From positions 1,674,001 through 1,738,000 of the forward strand of contig CP087217.1 in the NCBI GenBank assembly GCA_020912385.1: a DNA stretch of 64,000 nucleotides, in the 5' to 3' direction. The stretch comes from Neofusicoccum parvum. Lineage: Eukaryota > Ascomycota > Dothideomycetes > Botryosphaeriales > Botryosphaeriaceae. Each line of letters begins with the position of its first letter. Position 1 is the first letter of the stretch. Position numbers and translations under genes: made by a program. Below the pieces are notes generated by a model. That model saw only the letters and a program-made list of their open reading frames with translations, ran no database searches and was not told where the DNA came from. Of the stretch, positions 10,838 through 22,678 are shown piece after piece.

Positions 10838-11667
10838 GAGGGGAAAGGACATTCAAGACATCAGAGGAACCATGGGCGTTGATATGTTGGGCTTTCATAT
10901 TGCTCAGAGCTGGCTTCTATCCGACGGCCTTCGTTCCTGTGGCCCATGGGTTGTACACAGCAGCACATTGCAGCACGGAAGGAAGTAGATACCCAGGCGG
11001 AACTTGAGATCAAGACACAGCCATGCGCCACGACGACAGGCAGCCACAGGACTACGGTGTCAAGCGGCAGTTCGGGCTTCAGCTGTCAGTCGGACATAGG
11101 GCTCGGGAGACACGCAAGCTCGGACTGGATAGGCTCCAGTGAGCTCATTGCTGGTGTACAGTGCGACCGGATCCAGGCACAACCGGGCTCAAGCAACACG
11201 TGTAGAGACAGGTTTAGAACCAGCGTTGCCTTGCACCCAGTTATAATCAATAATGACCTCCATCTCAACGTCGGGCTGTTCGGTGTTCTGGCGACGCGTA
11301 CGACGAATTCGTGGCGCCTGAAGCGGGCAGTGCACATGACTCGCGGGTGGCGGGTGGCTGAGCAGGCCAATGAGCTCACAAAGCCGAGGCGCACCACCTC
11401 CTCACCGTCTCCAGGCAGCAGGAAAATGCACCCCAGCTGCCTTCCCATGCGCCGGTGATCGGTTTTCTGGGGCCTAATTCACCTTTCTCCTATATACCGA
11501 TACCCATGGGCTTATCCTGCTGCATCGTTCCCCGGCGCACCTAGTCTCGATGCTGTTCCCGACTCATTCACCGGCGTAAAGAGGGGTTCCCGTGCTGACC
11601 GCGATACCCACCTGTGCTCATCAACACCGACCTGGGCCCACGATCTCGCCTAACGGCCCAAGCGAAC
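10838..11667. other. Spacer between TRAPPC2 and the HeLo-peptidase gene
   Basis: I see no gene. Frames at 10946-11458 (plus) and 11086-11448 (minus) overlap antiparallel and lack recognisable segments. The right end should contain the promoter and leader of the large gene beginning at 11668. Confidence 0.5.
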
Positions 11668-14600
11668 ATGGCCGCCTTTGCGCACCTTCCGCGGCGGCTC
11701 ACCAAGCTGTACTCGGACACGAAGCAAGACATCAACGCTGAGCAGGCGAAGCTGGAGAACGTGCCCGAGCTGAACGCCCTCCATCGACGGTTCCGGATCC
11801 AGCGAGACCGCCTCATCGCGTGGGGCATGGAATGGAGCGATAATAGCTCTGCCGCTTCGCAAGGAAGCATCGATGAGTCTGTAGCCCAGGCTGGCTTGAC
11901 TGAGACGGTCACGAGCGTTCTTGGCACCATCCAAGATATCCTCGACGAAGCCGATCGCATCAAGGCTTCAGGTGACCATGGCACTCCAGATGCCAAGGGC
12001 GAAAAGAGCTGGACGAAATCACCAACCGCAAACAGCTGGACCGCGGCCGACAAAGCTCGCTATGAGGACCTGGCCCGGGATCTTACCACATCGATAGACA
12101 CGCTCTACGACCTTTCCAGAGCAAGAAGGATTTCGAACGTAGGACTCGACTCTCACCACTTCAGACCGCCACCCTTGGTAAAATCAGAATCCCTTCCATC
12201 AACCCCATTCAAAACGCCCTTTTCGGATGACGAGTACAACGAGTCTTCTCTCACTCTTGTAAGCCCGCCAACGACTATGTCTGCTTCTTCGACGATGGAT
12301 GCAGAGTCGAAAGCAGAGTCAATCCCAAAGATCGATCAGGCTAGTCTCATTCTTCCCGAGGAAGAGCCCCCGCCATATGAGAGCATAGGGGTTCCCTCCT
12401 GCACACGACTTATTGGCCACCTTCGACGTAGTCAGCCATCAACCAATCCCTGGAGATTTGACAGCGGCGAAGTAACGACCACTCCTGTCCTCATCGAATA
12501 CGCAGGATTTGATCCTGTGTACCGGATGACCGGTGTGCCACCACCATTGAACCGACTGGAAGGCCTCCTCGACGTCCTTGCCCGTGGCATGGGCCGTTTT
12601 GGAGAAGGGCCTGATACACCTGCCTTCGGGACTCTGAAATGCTTGGGTTACTTTGAGGATCACAGTCAGCCCAGGTTCGGATTCGTGTTCGAGCTGCCAA
12701 GTTTCATGTACCACGGACTTTCTAAGTCTCTTCGACCCTCGGAGTTTCAAGCCTTGCGCCCAGTCACTCTTTTGAGTGTTCTGCAATCCAGCGCGAAGAA
12801 CAATGTCGCCGTGCCGAATATCCCAGCTCTGGAGAAACGTTTCCGCATCGCTCTGAATCTAGTCATTTCTTTTAGCAAACTCCACGCCAGTGGATTCGTC
12901 CACAAGGATGTCAACAGCAGCAACATCCTGCTCTTCCGCAAGCAAAAACCATCCGGCCACTCAGGCGATCGTAAACAGCCACAGTATGAGCTGCAGTCAC
13001 CTTACGTCTGCTCTTTTGATCTTTTCTCCGAATTCAATGTCGAAGTCCAACCCTCCGGAACGAACATCTATCGCCACCCTCATGATCCAAGGACGCAAGA
13101 CCCAGCACAGTCCACCTATGCTCAGCACTTTGACATGTACGGCCTTGCCCTAATTCTTCTGGAAATTGGGCTGTGGGTCCCCCTCTCCGATATTTTCAAA
13201 TCAAAATACACCCTGGCCGACTTCAAAGTGCGTCTTGAGGACATCTGGATCAGGAGGCTCGCGGGAAAATGCGGTACAGCCTACATGCAAGCGGTGCGAG
13301 AATGTCTTTCGGCTGCAGACCGAAACCTTTCGAGCACGGACATCAAGGCGGTCTATGATCGCGTACTAGGCAGACTCCACAGATGCTCTCTCCTGGATGA
13401 TGCAGACCCCTATCCGTACGAGTTAGGAAGTCATGCAGCAACGGCCTTTTCTCCGAGTGCAGGTCTCCTGAAACGCACGCAGAACCAAGGCCCGAGCCAC
13501 AGGCGAGCGAAGCTCCAGAAGCGGGACGCTGTGGAGTTCTTCCAACAACTTGACCACGGACGCGAGAAGTTATTTTCACCTCACATTGGAGGTCCTGAAC
13601 ATAATCCTTGGGTTGGTCTCTCGCGCATTCATGAGTCAGATCTGCAGGCGGGCCACGAATGGATTCCTCAAAAGCATCAGAAGCACGACCATGATGTTCG
13701 GCCTCGTACGAGGGGAACATCATCATCCACCCATGTGGATAATGTTGTTGATGCTGCAAAGACCATCCAGCGTGCCTGGAGGAAGTCTCGTGGCAAGATG
13801 ACGTTCCAGGAATACAGGAGGAAAGTTGTCATTATCCAGAACCAGTGGCGAGAGAGGAAAGTCCGTCAATCCGAAGCCTTATTCACAGAGCAGCCGCGTA
13901 TCATGCAGCGTTCCATCGCGGAATCTTACCCAACGCCCGGCCCGGATATCACCATTGAAGAGATGCATGTGCAAACGTCCATCAAATTGAAGCAGCAAAA
14001 AGCCACAACCAAGCGCAAACTGCTCGTCCAACCCCTCTGGCGGCCCACTCCGAGCATTGCGGCAGAATGGGATCAAACCATTCTTCCACGTCTCATGCGC
14101 ATATGTGAGAAAGCATTGAGAGACTCTCCGGAAAGCTCCAGCATTGATTTGTTCGGTATTGGGTCTTCTCCATCGGATGCCAAAGCCACAATCGTCGTTA
14201 CCTGTGCCAGCACGGCAAAGGTGAAGGCGGTTTTGGCCAAGAAATTCAACTACGACCGCGCTGTCTTCGATCTCAAAGTCCACAAGGGAAAGATCAGGCG
14301 CTCAAAGCTGACGAGGTCGACCCGAAAGCGCAGGGCACCCTTTCGGTCAATGATGGACGAGGACGAGGTGCCAGCACTGAACGGATGCTTCCAGCAACGC
14401 CCGATATGTGGTGCCTCGATCGGGGCATACAATGGCGAGGAGCATCTACCGCCGGTGTCGTATGGAGGAGTCGTTCTGGTCGACGGTGAGACATTTGGAA
14501 TGAGTGTACACCACATGCTGGATGCTCCAAGCGAGGACGAGAGTGAATATGGGGACGAGTATTCAGATGTCGAGTAAGTATTCTCTTTGGGGACTGGGCG

Positions 14601-15914
14601 TGCATTTTTTCCACAAGTTCCCTTCATGCACTTTGTGTGCGACGAACCCTTGGTGGATCACTCTCCCTCGGTAACTACCTCACTCTCTAAAATGCCGGCA
14701 GTTACTAAGTAAAGACTTCCACTAACAACCGACAAACAGAAGCGAGGAGATCTTGCGTTCAAGTGCAAGAGTCAACAACTACCCGTGGATCTCCCAGATC
14801 GGCTCTCAACCTTCCTTACAAGACCTGCCAGATACCCCACAGGCCTTTGAGATTTCAGACGATGAAGACTTGGACGACGGTGCCAGCAGCTACACCTACG
14901 ACTCTGCTGACGAGGCCTATTCCGATTCCGAGAGTGAAGACACATCATCCGAACCCGGCGACGTCCCAGGCATTGAGGCAGGCGACGGCGAGGAGATTCT
15001 TATCACTCAGCCCGCCATCGACGACGTCGACGACGACTTTTTCCCCTGTGAAGAAGATCGCGACGAAGACCACATCGACTCTCATGAGCTCGGTCATGTC
15101 CATGCCTCGTCTGGGATTCGGCGCTGGAATCGGAACGGTGTGATTCACGAGATCGACTGGTCTCTGCTCAAGCTGAAGGACGAACGTCTCCAGCCGTACA
15201 ATCTCGTGCAAGGAGGAAAGCGGTTCTGCGCTCGCCCAGCCAAGCTTTGTCCGAAGTTGGTGGATCCCGTGGAGAGGCGACACTTTAAGCCCGAGGAAGA
15301 CGAATATCCTAGTCAGGTATGCATTGCTAAATTTTGTACGCGCGTATGAGTGTTTGTCTAATGTCCAATCAAGGTTGCTAAGGCAGAGGATCTGGGTAGT
15401 CTTCAAGTGCACAGCCTCGGGAGAACGAGCGGACTGAAGGGTGGAGTCATTAGTCACACAATGACTGCTGTCAAAATCCACGGCCGGAAATCATATGCCC
15501 GCAGCTGGCATGTCAGTGGCGGTCTGGGTGGTGCGTCATACCAGAATGCTTTAGCGATTTAAACGACTAACTTGTAGTCTAGTTGGTGGTGACTCCGGCG
15601 CCTGGGTCATTGACAACGAGCAAGGCCGCATATGCGGACACATTCTTGCTTGGTGCGACAGAAATCACGTCGCGTACATCTGCCCTATGCAGGTGCTGTT
15701 GGAAGACATCAAACGGACGTTGGGAGCCAACAAGATCCTCTTACCAGGACAGGAAGAAGAAGAGACAATGACAGCTCAAGTGAAGGCCGGATTTGAGTTG
15801 CCCGATATCAAGCAACTGAACATTGGCGACGTGGACGGAGAGATTAGGAGTCGTTTTATGGAAAGTCCGAGCAAAATCGAGGTCGTCAGAGGGCGGACGA
15901 GGCAGATGGCTTGA
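11668..15914 (+). CDS. HeLo-like / kinase-like / IQ / trypsin-fold peptidase fusion protein
   Basis: Four exons: 11668-14573, 14740-15316, 15374-15530 and 15583-15914, all with GT..AG introns, giving 1323 residues (1341 if the ATG at 11614 is used). Residues about 1-100 resemble fungal HeLo/prion-inhibition domains (LHRRFRIQRDRLIAWGMEWS, then DESVAQAGLTETVTSVLG). A kinase-like domain follows, with catalytic-loop pattern HKDVNSSN at 412-419, but I see no glycine loop and no DFG (SFDLFSE at its place). Two IQ-like motifs lie near 700 and 725. The C-terminal part has trypsin-fold features: SVHHML (His at about 948/949), EIDWSLLKLKD (Asp at about 1108) and GGDSGAW (Ser at about 1218), with a long acidic insert between His and Asp. 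HeLo domains act in fungal programmed cell death, so a regulated death protease is plausible but inferred. Confidence 0.85.
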
Positions 15915-16458
15915 CGATAGAGGCGCATGCATGATACCCTATTGTTTTTGAATTTTTAAATAAAGAATCTATCAACCTTTGACGAGGCATCATTGCGCAA
16001 ATTACTCCGATACTCGTGCCGTTCCTCTGATGTGTTGTGTCTTGAGCTCAAGTATCTTCTCGTTTCCTTGACTGGCTCTAGGTGCGCATTGGTCTCTTTA
16101 GGCACAGGCATATAATGTGTTTCAGGACTACTCTTTGGCCACACACGAAGCCAAGCCCTCACGCTACGCCATCTGAGATACTCGTATCGCCTTATCGGAT
16201 GAATCGTGTGCAGCCGCTGGGCCGACAGCTGGGGTGCATGCCAAGCTCTTCAAGCTCGCAGATGACGTCTTTCCAACGTTGTGGCTGAGCCGAGGGAAGC
16301 CCAGACCGCCGCATCCGACCTCATCACCGCGGCATGTGAAAACAACACCCTACTCCCACGTCGAAATCACTTGAAACATTTGTCTGTACATGTAGTTTCT
16401 CAGCGCCTCTCTTTCTCGCATATTTCCTGGCCACACAGACAGTAATTAGCTCGCAATC
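15915..16458. other. Spacer with 3' end of the HeLo-peptidase gene and carrier promoter
   Basis: No gene seen. A canonical AATAAA lies 45 bases after the stop codon of the upstream gene. The right half should contain the promoter of the carrier gene starting at 16459. Confidence 0.5.
15959..15964 (+). promoter_or_regulatory. AATAAA polyadenylation-like signal
   Basis: An exact AATAAA occurs 45 bases downstream of the stop codon at 15912-15914, a usual position for a 3' end signal. Fungal signals are loose, so use is not certain. Confidence 0.4.
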
Positions 16459-17872
16459 ATGGCCGATGACGAGCCTGGATTCCTTTACAACAGCCAGTTG
16501 GTGCGTACAGAAGCTTCGTGCCTTCGCATGGCATCCCCACTTTCTAGCATGTGCTAAACGTTGCTCACAGGATGCATTTGATCTCTACCACATCGTCCAA
16601 GAAGAAACCAGGCCACGCAATGCACCGCTGGGCCCCGCGATCCCCGCTCTCGGCCATGCCACCTCAGGCGCGCTCGGGTCAGCTATAGCAAAGCTTCTGA
16701 TGTACCCACTCGATCTCGTCATCACGCGACTACAAGTGCAGGCGCAATTCAAGAGCGACTCCGCGGAGGACGACGGCGGTGGTGATGAGGACTACAAGGA
16801 CATCCTCGACGCGGTCAGGAAGATCTATGCGAAAGAGGGCGGGCTACCCGCGTTCTACAGCGGCATAGCGCAGGACCTGGTCAAGTCCGTGGCCGACTCG
16901 TTCCTGTTCTTCCTGGCGTACAACTTCGTCAAGTCGTCGCGGCAGGCGAAGAAGGCAGATGCCAAGAAGGCGCTGCCGGCGTTCGAGGAGATCGCGGTGG
17001 GCATGGTGGCCGGCGCGTTCTCCAAGTTCTGGACGACGCCGGTGCAGAACATCGTGACGCGCAAGCAGACGGCGTCGATGGTGGCGGCGCGCGACCGCAG
17101 CGCCAGCGTCAGCGCGGAGCTGGGCGCGCGCGACATCGCGCTGCAGATCCGCGACGAGAAGGGCCTGCGCGGCTTCTGGTCGGGCTACTCGGCCGCGCTC
17201 ATCCTCACGCTCAACCCGGCCCTGACGTTCCTGCTGCACGAGTCGCTGCTGCGCGTGCTGGTGCCCCGGGCGAAGCGCGCCGACCCCGGGCCCAGGCTTA
17301 CCTTCTTGGTCGCGGCGCTGAGCAAGGTGGTCGCGTCGTCCATCACGTACCCCGTCTCGCTGGCCAAGACGCGCGCGCAGGTGTCGTCGACGTCGCCGAC
17401 GGACACCGCGGCGGAGGCGGAGCCGCTGCAGGAGAAGGAGGGGAACACCGCGGCGACGAAGCAGACGAAGAGGGCGGGCCGCGCGACCATCTTCAGCTCG
17501 ATTCTGGAGATCGCGCGGAGAGAGGGGGTTGCGGGGCTGTATCAGGGACTGGGTGGGGAGATGCTGAAGGGGTTCTTCAGTCACGGCTTGACCATGCTGA
17601 TGAAGGAGCGGATACACGTGGTGGTGATCCAGCTGTACTACCTCATCCTCAAGGCGCTGAAGCGGTACCCCAGCCCGCAGGAGCTGGCGGCGCAGGCGCA
17701 GGAGGAGATGAAGGAAGCGGTGGAGGTGGGCCGGGAGCTGGTGGGGAGCGCGTCGGAGAAGCTGCAGGACGCGATGGAGAAGACGTCGACGCAGGTGGGC
17801 GACGTCTACGGGAAAAGCAAGGAGCGCGCGGCCGAGCTGGTCAGGCGGGAAGGCGGTAAGCAGGAAAATTAA
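16459..17872 (+). CDS. ANT1: Peroxisomal adenine nucleotide carrier-like protein (SLC25 family)
   Basis: Two exons, 16459-16500 and 16571-17872, with a 70-base intron in phase 0; the product is 447 residues. Three mitochondrial-carrier repeats are visible, with signatures PLDLVITR (60-67), PVQNIVTR and PVSLAKTR. The second and third lack the usual acidic residue, as in the peroxisomal ATP/AMP carriers (yeast Ant1, PMP47, PMP34), which supply ATP for fatty-acid activation inside peroxisomes. The N-terminus is short with no mitochondrial presequence. The loop between repeats one and two holds an acidic insert. After the last repeat there is a helical tail of about 65 residues rich in Glu, Lys and Ala, longer than in the yeast protein. 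The gene name is by similarity of layout only. Confidence 0.8.
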
Positions 17873-18670
17873 TCAAGAAGCAAAATTGAATAGAGAGGGG
17901 CCGTCGGCGATTTTTCCTCGTCGTGGGTTTTCGTCTGCAAGTCATGTGCCGCAATGGTGGGTTGTGCAGGTTGCCGAGCGCACGACGCGGCTGGAGGGCG
18001 TGCGCTGGGCGGCGGATGCGTCGCACGGCGGGAGGATGACTGGCCGCCCGCGGCTGCCGTCACGCCTGCACATGGCGGCAGAGATTTGATAAGGGCGCTG
18101 GCGCGGTCTCGGGCGTGCTCGAGCTGATCGGCCTTGGGGCAGCAGTTCCAGTTGTCACTCATGCAGGTGCAGGGATTTCGGGAGAGGATCCCTGCGGCTG
18201 GGCTGTTGCTGCGCACAACGCCCGTGCGTGCGTGCCCTGGCGCCGCTGCGAGCGTAGAGCCACTCCCGTCCTGCGTCAACACATCGACCAGCCCACCCTC
18301 CACGACACCAACCACACGGACGCGCGCGCCGCCGCACGAAGGACATGGACGCGAACCCGCGCCAGTAGACCCCAGCACCCCATCGCGCGCGCCGCCTCGA
18401 CGACGCGCCCTCGACTGCCCCTCCGTGAAACGCCCCAGGCCTTCACCTCACCGCTCGGGACGGCCTGCGGCAGGCACTCGCCCAGCGCCCTCCGCCCAAG
18501 GCGCCTCCACCGCACCTTAGACGACACTCACGACACCCCCCGCCACGACGACCTCACGACTACGGCCACGACGAACACATTCACGATATCGCCTCCGGAC
18601 ACCGCGCAGCCGCCGCCGCCAGGACCAACGCGCCCCTGCGTAGCGCGAGCCGACGCACACCACACCCGCC
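17873..18670. other. Spacer, promoter region of the NudE gene
   Basis: No gene seen. The right part is rich in C and A, with CACCACACCC-like runs just before the ATG at 18671, typical of a fungal leader. Antiparallel frames at 17869-18378 and 18115-18759 look like chance frames. Confidence 0.5.
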
Positions 18671-20731
18671 ATGACATCCACACTGGACCGCCCCCCATCG
18701 AGCCCCGCGCCCGGCGGCTCGCTCGAGTCCGACCTGGCCTACTACAAGCAGCAGTATGAGCAGCTCGAGGTCGAGCTGCAGGAGTTCCAGGCCTCCAGCC
18801 GCGAGCTGGAGTCGGAGCTGGAGCGGGATATCGAGGCGTCGGAGAAGCGCGAGCGCCAGCTGAAGGAGAAGCTGGAAGGCATGGGCTTCGAGGTCGAGGA
18901 ATGGAAGGTAAGTGCACGCCTCCAATGCCATCGCGCCCGCCATCTCGCCGCATGCGCGTCGCGGTGCTACCCCGGGCCGCGGCTCCCTCGTCCAGGGGGT
19001 CGCCGTCGCCGTCGCACCCGCCAGCCCAGCTAACGCGCCGTTCCCGTGTGCCAGGCCAAATACAAGCAGTCCAAAACCGAGGCCAATGGAGCGCAGAACG
19101 CCCTGCAGAAGGAGATCACCACGCTCCGCGAGACGAACCGTTCCATGCAGATGCGCCTCCGCGACATCGAGGTCGCCAACGACGACTTCGAGCGCCAGAC
19201 ACGGAACCAGACCTCGTCGCTGGAGGACCTCGAGCAGAAGTACAACATCTCCATCGAGCGGGGCGTGATGCTCGAGGAGGAGCTGAAGGCGGGCGAGCAG
19301 GAGCGTGAGGATCTGAGGATAGAGAACCAGCGTTTGCGTGACGAGTTGGCCGACCTCTCCATCGAGGCCGACATCGTCAAGGAGAAGCTACGCGTCGCAG
19401 AAGATACCATCACTCGTCACCGCGCAGAGAAGACGCATCAGCTCGTCACTGCCGACCATGTGAGGCCGCGTTCTCCCGTGTCCGAGACCTCGACGTCGGC
19501 TACGACGGTTTCGTCGCCCACGACGTCGACGCCCCCGCCCACCAAGTCCAACCGCACATCCGCCACCACCCCACCCTCCCCGAACTTTGCGGAGTTCATG
19601 GATCGCTCCAAGGATATTCGTGGCGTCCCGACCCGGCGTAAAGGCTCCATCGCCATCCACGACAACACGCCACGTCCCAGAGACTACGGCCCACAACGCA
19701 CGCGGCACAATCGGGCCCCGTCGATCCCATGGAGTTCGGCGAGTGGACGCACCTCACCAACAAGGGCACGCAGACCTACAGCAGGCCATTCGTACAAGCC
19801 TAGCGGTGATGGGGCACTCCCTCGCTCGGGCTCGCTTTACCAGATTCGTGGGCTGATTGGCAAGATGCAGAAGCTCGAGGCCCGCGTCCACAACGTGCGC
19901 AGCAAGCTACCTGCACCCACCCACACGCCCCCTCGAGCGAGCCCCCGCGGTGGGAGCGCCCAGAGCAACCACTCGCATGTTGCGTCCACCGTCACCGTCC
20001 GCTCAGGCCGGAAGCGCACCAGTGCCAGCACCTCAAGCTCGGTCAAGGATGGCGAGGAGAACACTTCTAGCGTTTCCAGGCTGAACTTTGGTGCGTCCAA
20101 GAACGGCAGCCTGTCTGGATTCATGAGCGCTCCCAGCGACTGCCTCAGTGCCAGCAGCCGGCCAACCAGCCGTGGCAGCGAACGCAGTGGCATTAGCGGC
20201 ATTAGCAACGGCTATGGTCGCCCCGTCTCCCGTGGCAGCGGCCGGCCTCCGTCACGTAACAGCAACACTGGCCGTGGCACCCCGCTCGGGCACTTCTCCA
20301 CCAACAACACGACCGAGGCCCGCCGCCCGCGCACCAGCGCTGCCAACTCCAGCAGCTTCTACAACAACGACCGTTATGGCGGCCCCACACGCCCGAGAAC
20401 ACGTACCAGGGCCAACACCCGCTCCCAGTTCGACGATCTCGACGAGCCCGGAGCAGGCCGCGACACCCTCAGTGCCCTCTCGACACCGGTCAACATCACC
20501 CGCAACAAGCCAGACTTCAGCCGCAGCGTTGGCTCCACCAGCTCTGGCATCCCGACGCCCACCGGTCTAGGAACTGGTATTCCCACACCGTCGTCGGGTT
20601 TGCCGAGACGCATGAGCAGGAGCCGCAGGGCAAGTGTGGACACAACTGGCGGTGCAGGCATCCCGCCTCTTCCTGTCCTGCAACGACCCAACCACAACAG
20701 GAAGCTGAGCGAGGTGGGAGAGACCTGGTAA
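18671..20731 (+). CDS. nudE: NudE-family nuclear distribution protein
   Basis: Two exons, 18671-18907 and 19055-20731, with a 147-base intron in phase 0; the product is 637 residues. Residues about 18-200 form a long coiled coil beginning LESDLAYYKQQYEQLEVELQ and continuing through IENQRLRDELADLSIEADIV, the NudE/RO11 signature. The remaining 440 residues are Ser/Thr/Pro/Arg-rich and disordered, with SRGS and TSRGS-type runs. NudE binds the Lis1 homologue NudF and dynein, supporting nuclear migration along hyphae and spindle positioning. The start gives MTSTLDRPPSSPAP before the coil, as in related fungal proteins. Confidence 0.93.
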
Positions 20732-22678
20732 AGAACGACAACAACATCATGACTACTCAGCGATCCGGTCAATCTGGAAATGAAGTGCTCGGCCAGATCG
20801 GAGATGACTATTCCAGGGGGATTGTGGAGCATAGAGTGCCACGAGGCGTGGGGCTACGAGGCGCTGTCCCTGCCCCCAGACCGGACACCGCTTGCAGTAA
20901 CAAACGACAACATGACCGACCAAAAAGCTTTCATGCTTTTCCTATCATCAAGACTTTTTCGATCCATCACAGCAGAGTTCAGCCTTTGAGCCAGGAAGGG
21001 AAAGAAGAGACCGGCTTGAAATTCAATTTTGTCCTCCGCCTTTTGTTTTGGGGGATTGGGACGGGTTTCAAGGCGTCTTTGGCGTCCTGGCGTTGCAGCA
21101 TCTATCATTTTTTGGGAAGGGTTATTCGGGGCCTGGGCTGGCGCTGATTGCTGTTGCCATTCACTGCTTCTTTTTCGTCTTTTTTTTTTCTTGCACAGAA
21201 CCTTCACCACCACTTGCTCGTCTTCTGAGTTGCACCAACCTCATTTTCCTTTTCCACACCTAAACACTATTGGGCCGACCCTTTGACCTTTGCATCTACT
21301 GCTACTCTCTCGATGGCTGCTCGCACGGCTTCCAGGCCGGTGTCACTGCCAACGTCGCACTTTTCCTTTCGATTTTTTTTTTCGGGTACATAAGATCATC
21401 AGTTCGTCCGCATGATACCCCTTTCCTCCTTTTTGCGCTTTCGCGCATATCAGACTGCAACAACTCCTGCAAACACTACACCGACCTTCTGGCCTTTTAC
21501 TCTTTATCATGTTGATGGCCAGGACAAGAAAAACGTTCAATCATTCAAACAAACACAAGATTTCTTATTACCAACAATCAAACCAAACCAATCATTACCC
21601 TGAAATAAATTGACCAGAGACTCTGTTTTCTTCACTTGTTTTTACTTTTCCTGTCTGAAGGAGGATTTCGCTGGAGTTTTTTTCTTCGACCCTGCTTCTT
21701 TCTTGCTCCCAACTTGAATTCGTTTCGGTTGTACAGACTTTTTTTGCTTTGCTGAAATTGCTGCTTCGGCTTTGTTGATGGATGAGAAAGTGGAGATTGA
21801 TGTGGAGGACCCGGGTCATTGCTGGCGATGGGAGGGATACAGAGGGAGGGGATTTTAAACTGCCTCGCTCGGAGCTGATTGAGGGACTACTATGCTGCTT
21901 GCTGCTGGGAGGGGATAGGGAAGCAGGTAAGATTGCAGATAGAATGCTATGTGAAAAAGAGACAAAAAAAATGGAATGATTCAAATGGTATTTAAACTAC
22001 TCTTGTGTGCAGTACATGTGTGTAGGTAGTAATCTGTTCTTAGGTGGGAAGAGACTATCGGGGTGATAGCGGCGTGGGGTACGTAGTGGTAGTCTGTATG
22101 TACCGTTCACCGGGGTCGTCGAGGGCTTGGGACCGGCTGCAGTCGATGTGCTTTCTATCTTTAGCCAACCCCCTTTTCTCAACCGTGAACCCTTAAGGAA
22201 CGGCGCGTTTTACTTACACAAGCTAATCTGGACGTCTTTGCTGAAGGAGGACTAGCGTTGGCGTTTAAGGTTGGGAGGATCCTGGCGCGGGTGGATGGCG
22301 GATGGGAAAGTTGTTGCCGACTGCGGGTGCACCGGATGGTGAGTGATCTCATCTTGGCTTGCATTCTTTAATTTACGTAGACTTGGAGTTGAGGAATATG
22401 AAGGGAAGCGCAATAAATACAACGTGAGGAAGAATGAAATTTGCTCGTCACGGCCAATTGATGCTCCCCCTTCTTACGAGAGCACCATTTTCCCCAGTCC
22501 CTTTAGGAACACCTCTTTGTTACTATTCTTCCTCTTTCTGTGCACTGCAAGTTTCTTCTCTCCCTTAGAATCGATCTCAGGCACGATCTTAGTGCTGCTT
22601 GATCCACGTCCGGTCCTGGTGGATCGCGACGGCGTCGGTGGTGCTGATGATGGCGCCGGCTCCACCGCGGACATCAAG
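20732..22678. other. Gene-poor interval after nudE
   Basis: No gene could be supported. The first part should contain the nudE 3' untranslated region; pyrimidine runs occur near 21178-21190 and 21375-21384. Frames such as 21595-21984 (minus) and 22343-22720 (plus) are short and low in complexity. The right end lies downstream of the interrupted coiled-coil frame on the minus strand. Confidence 0.5.
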
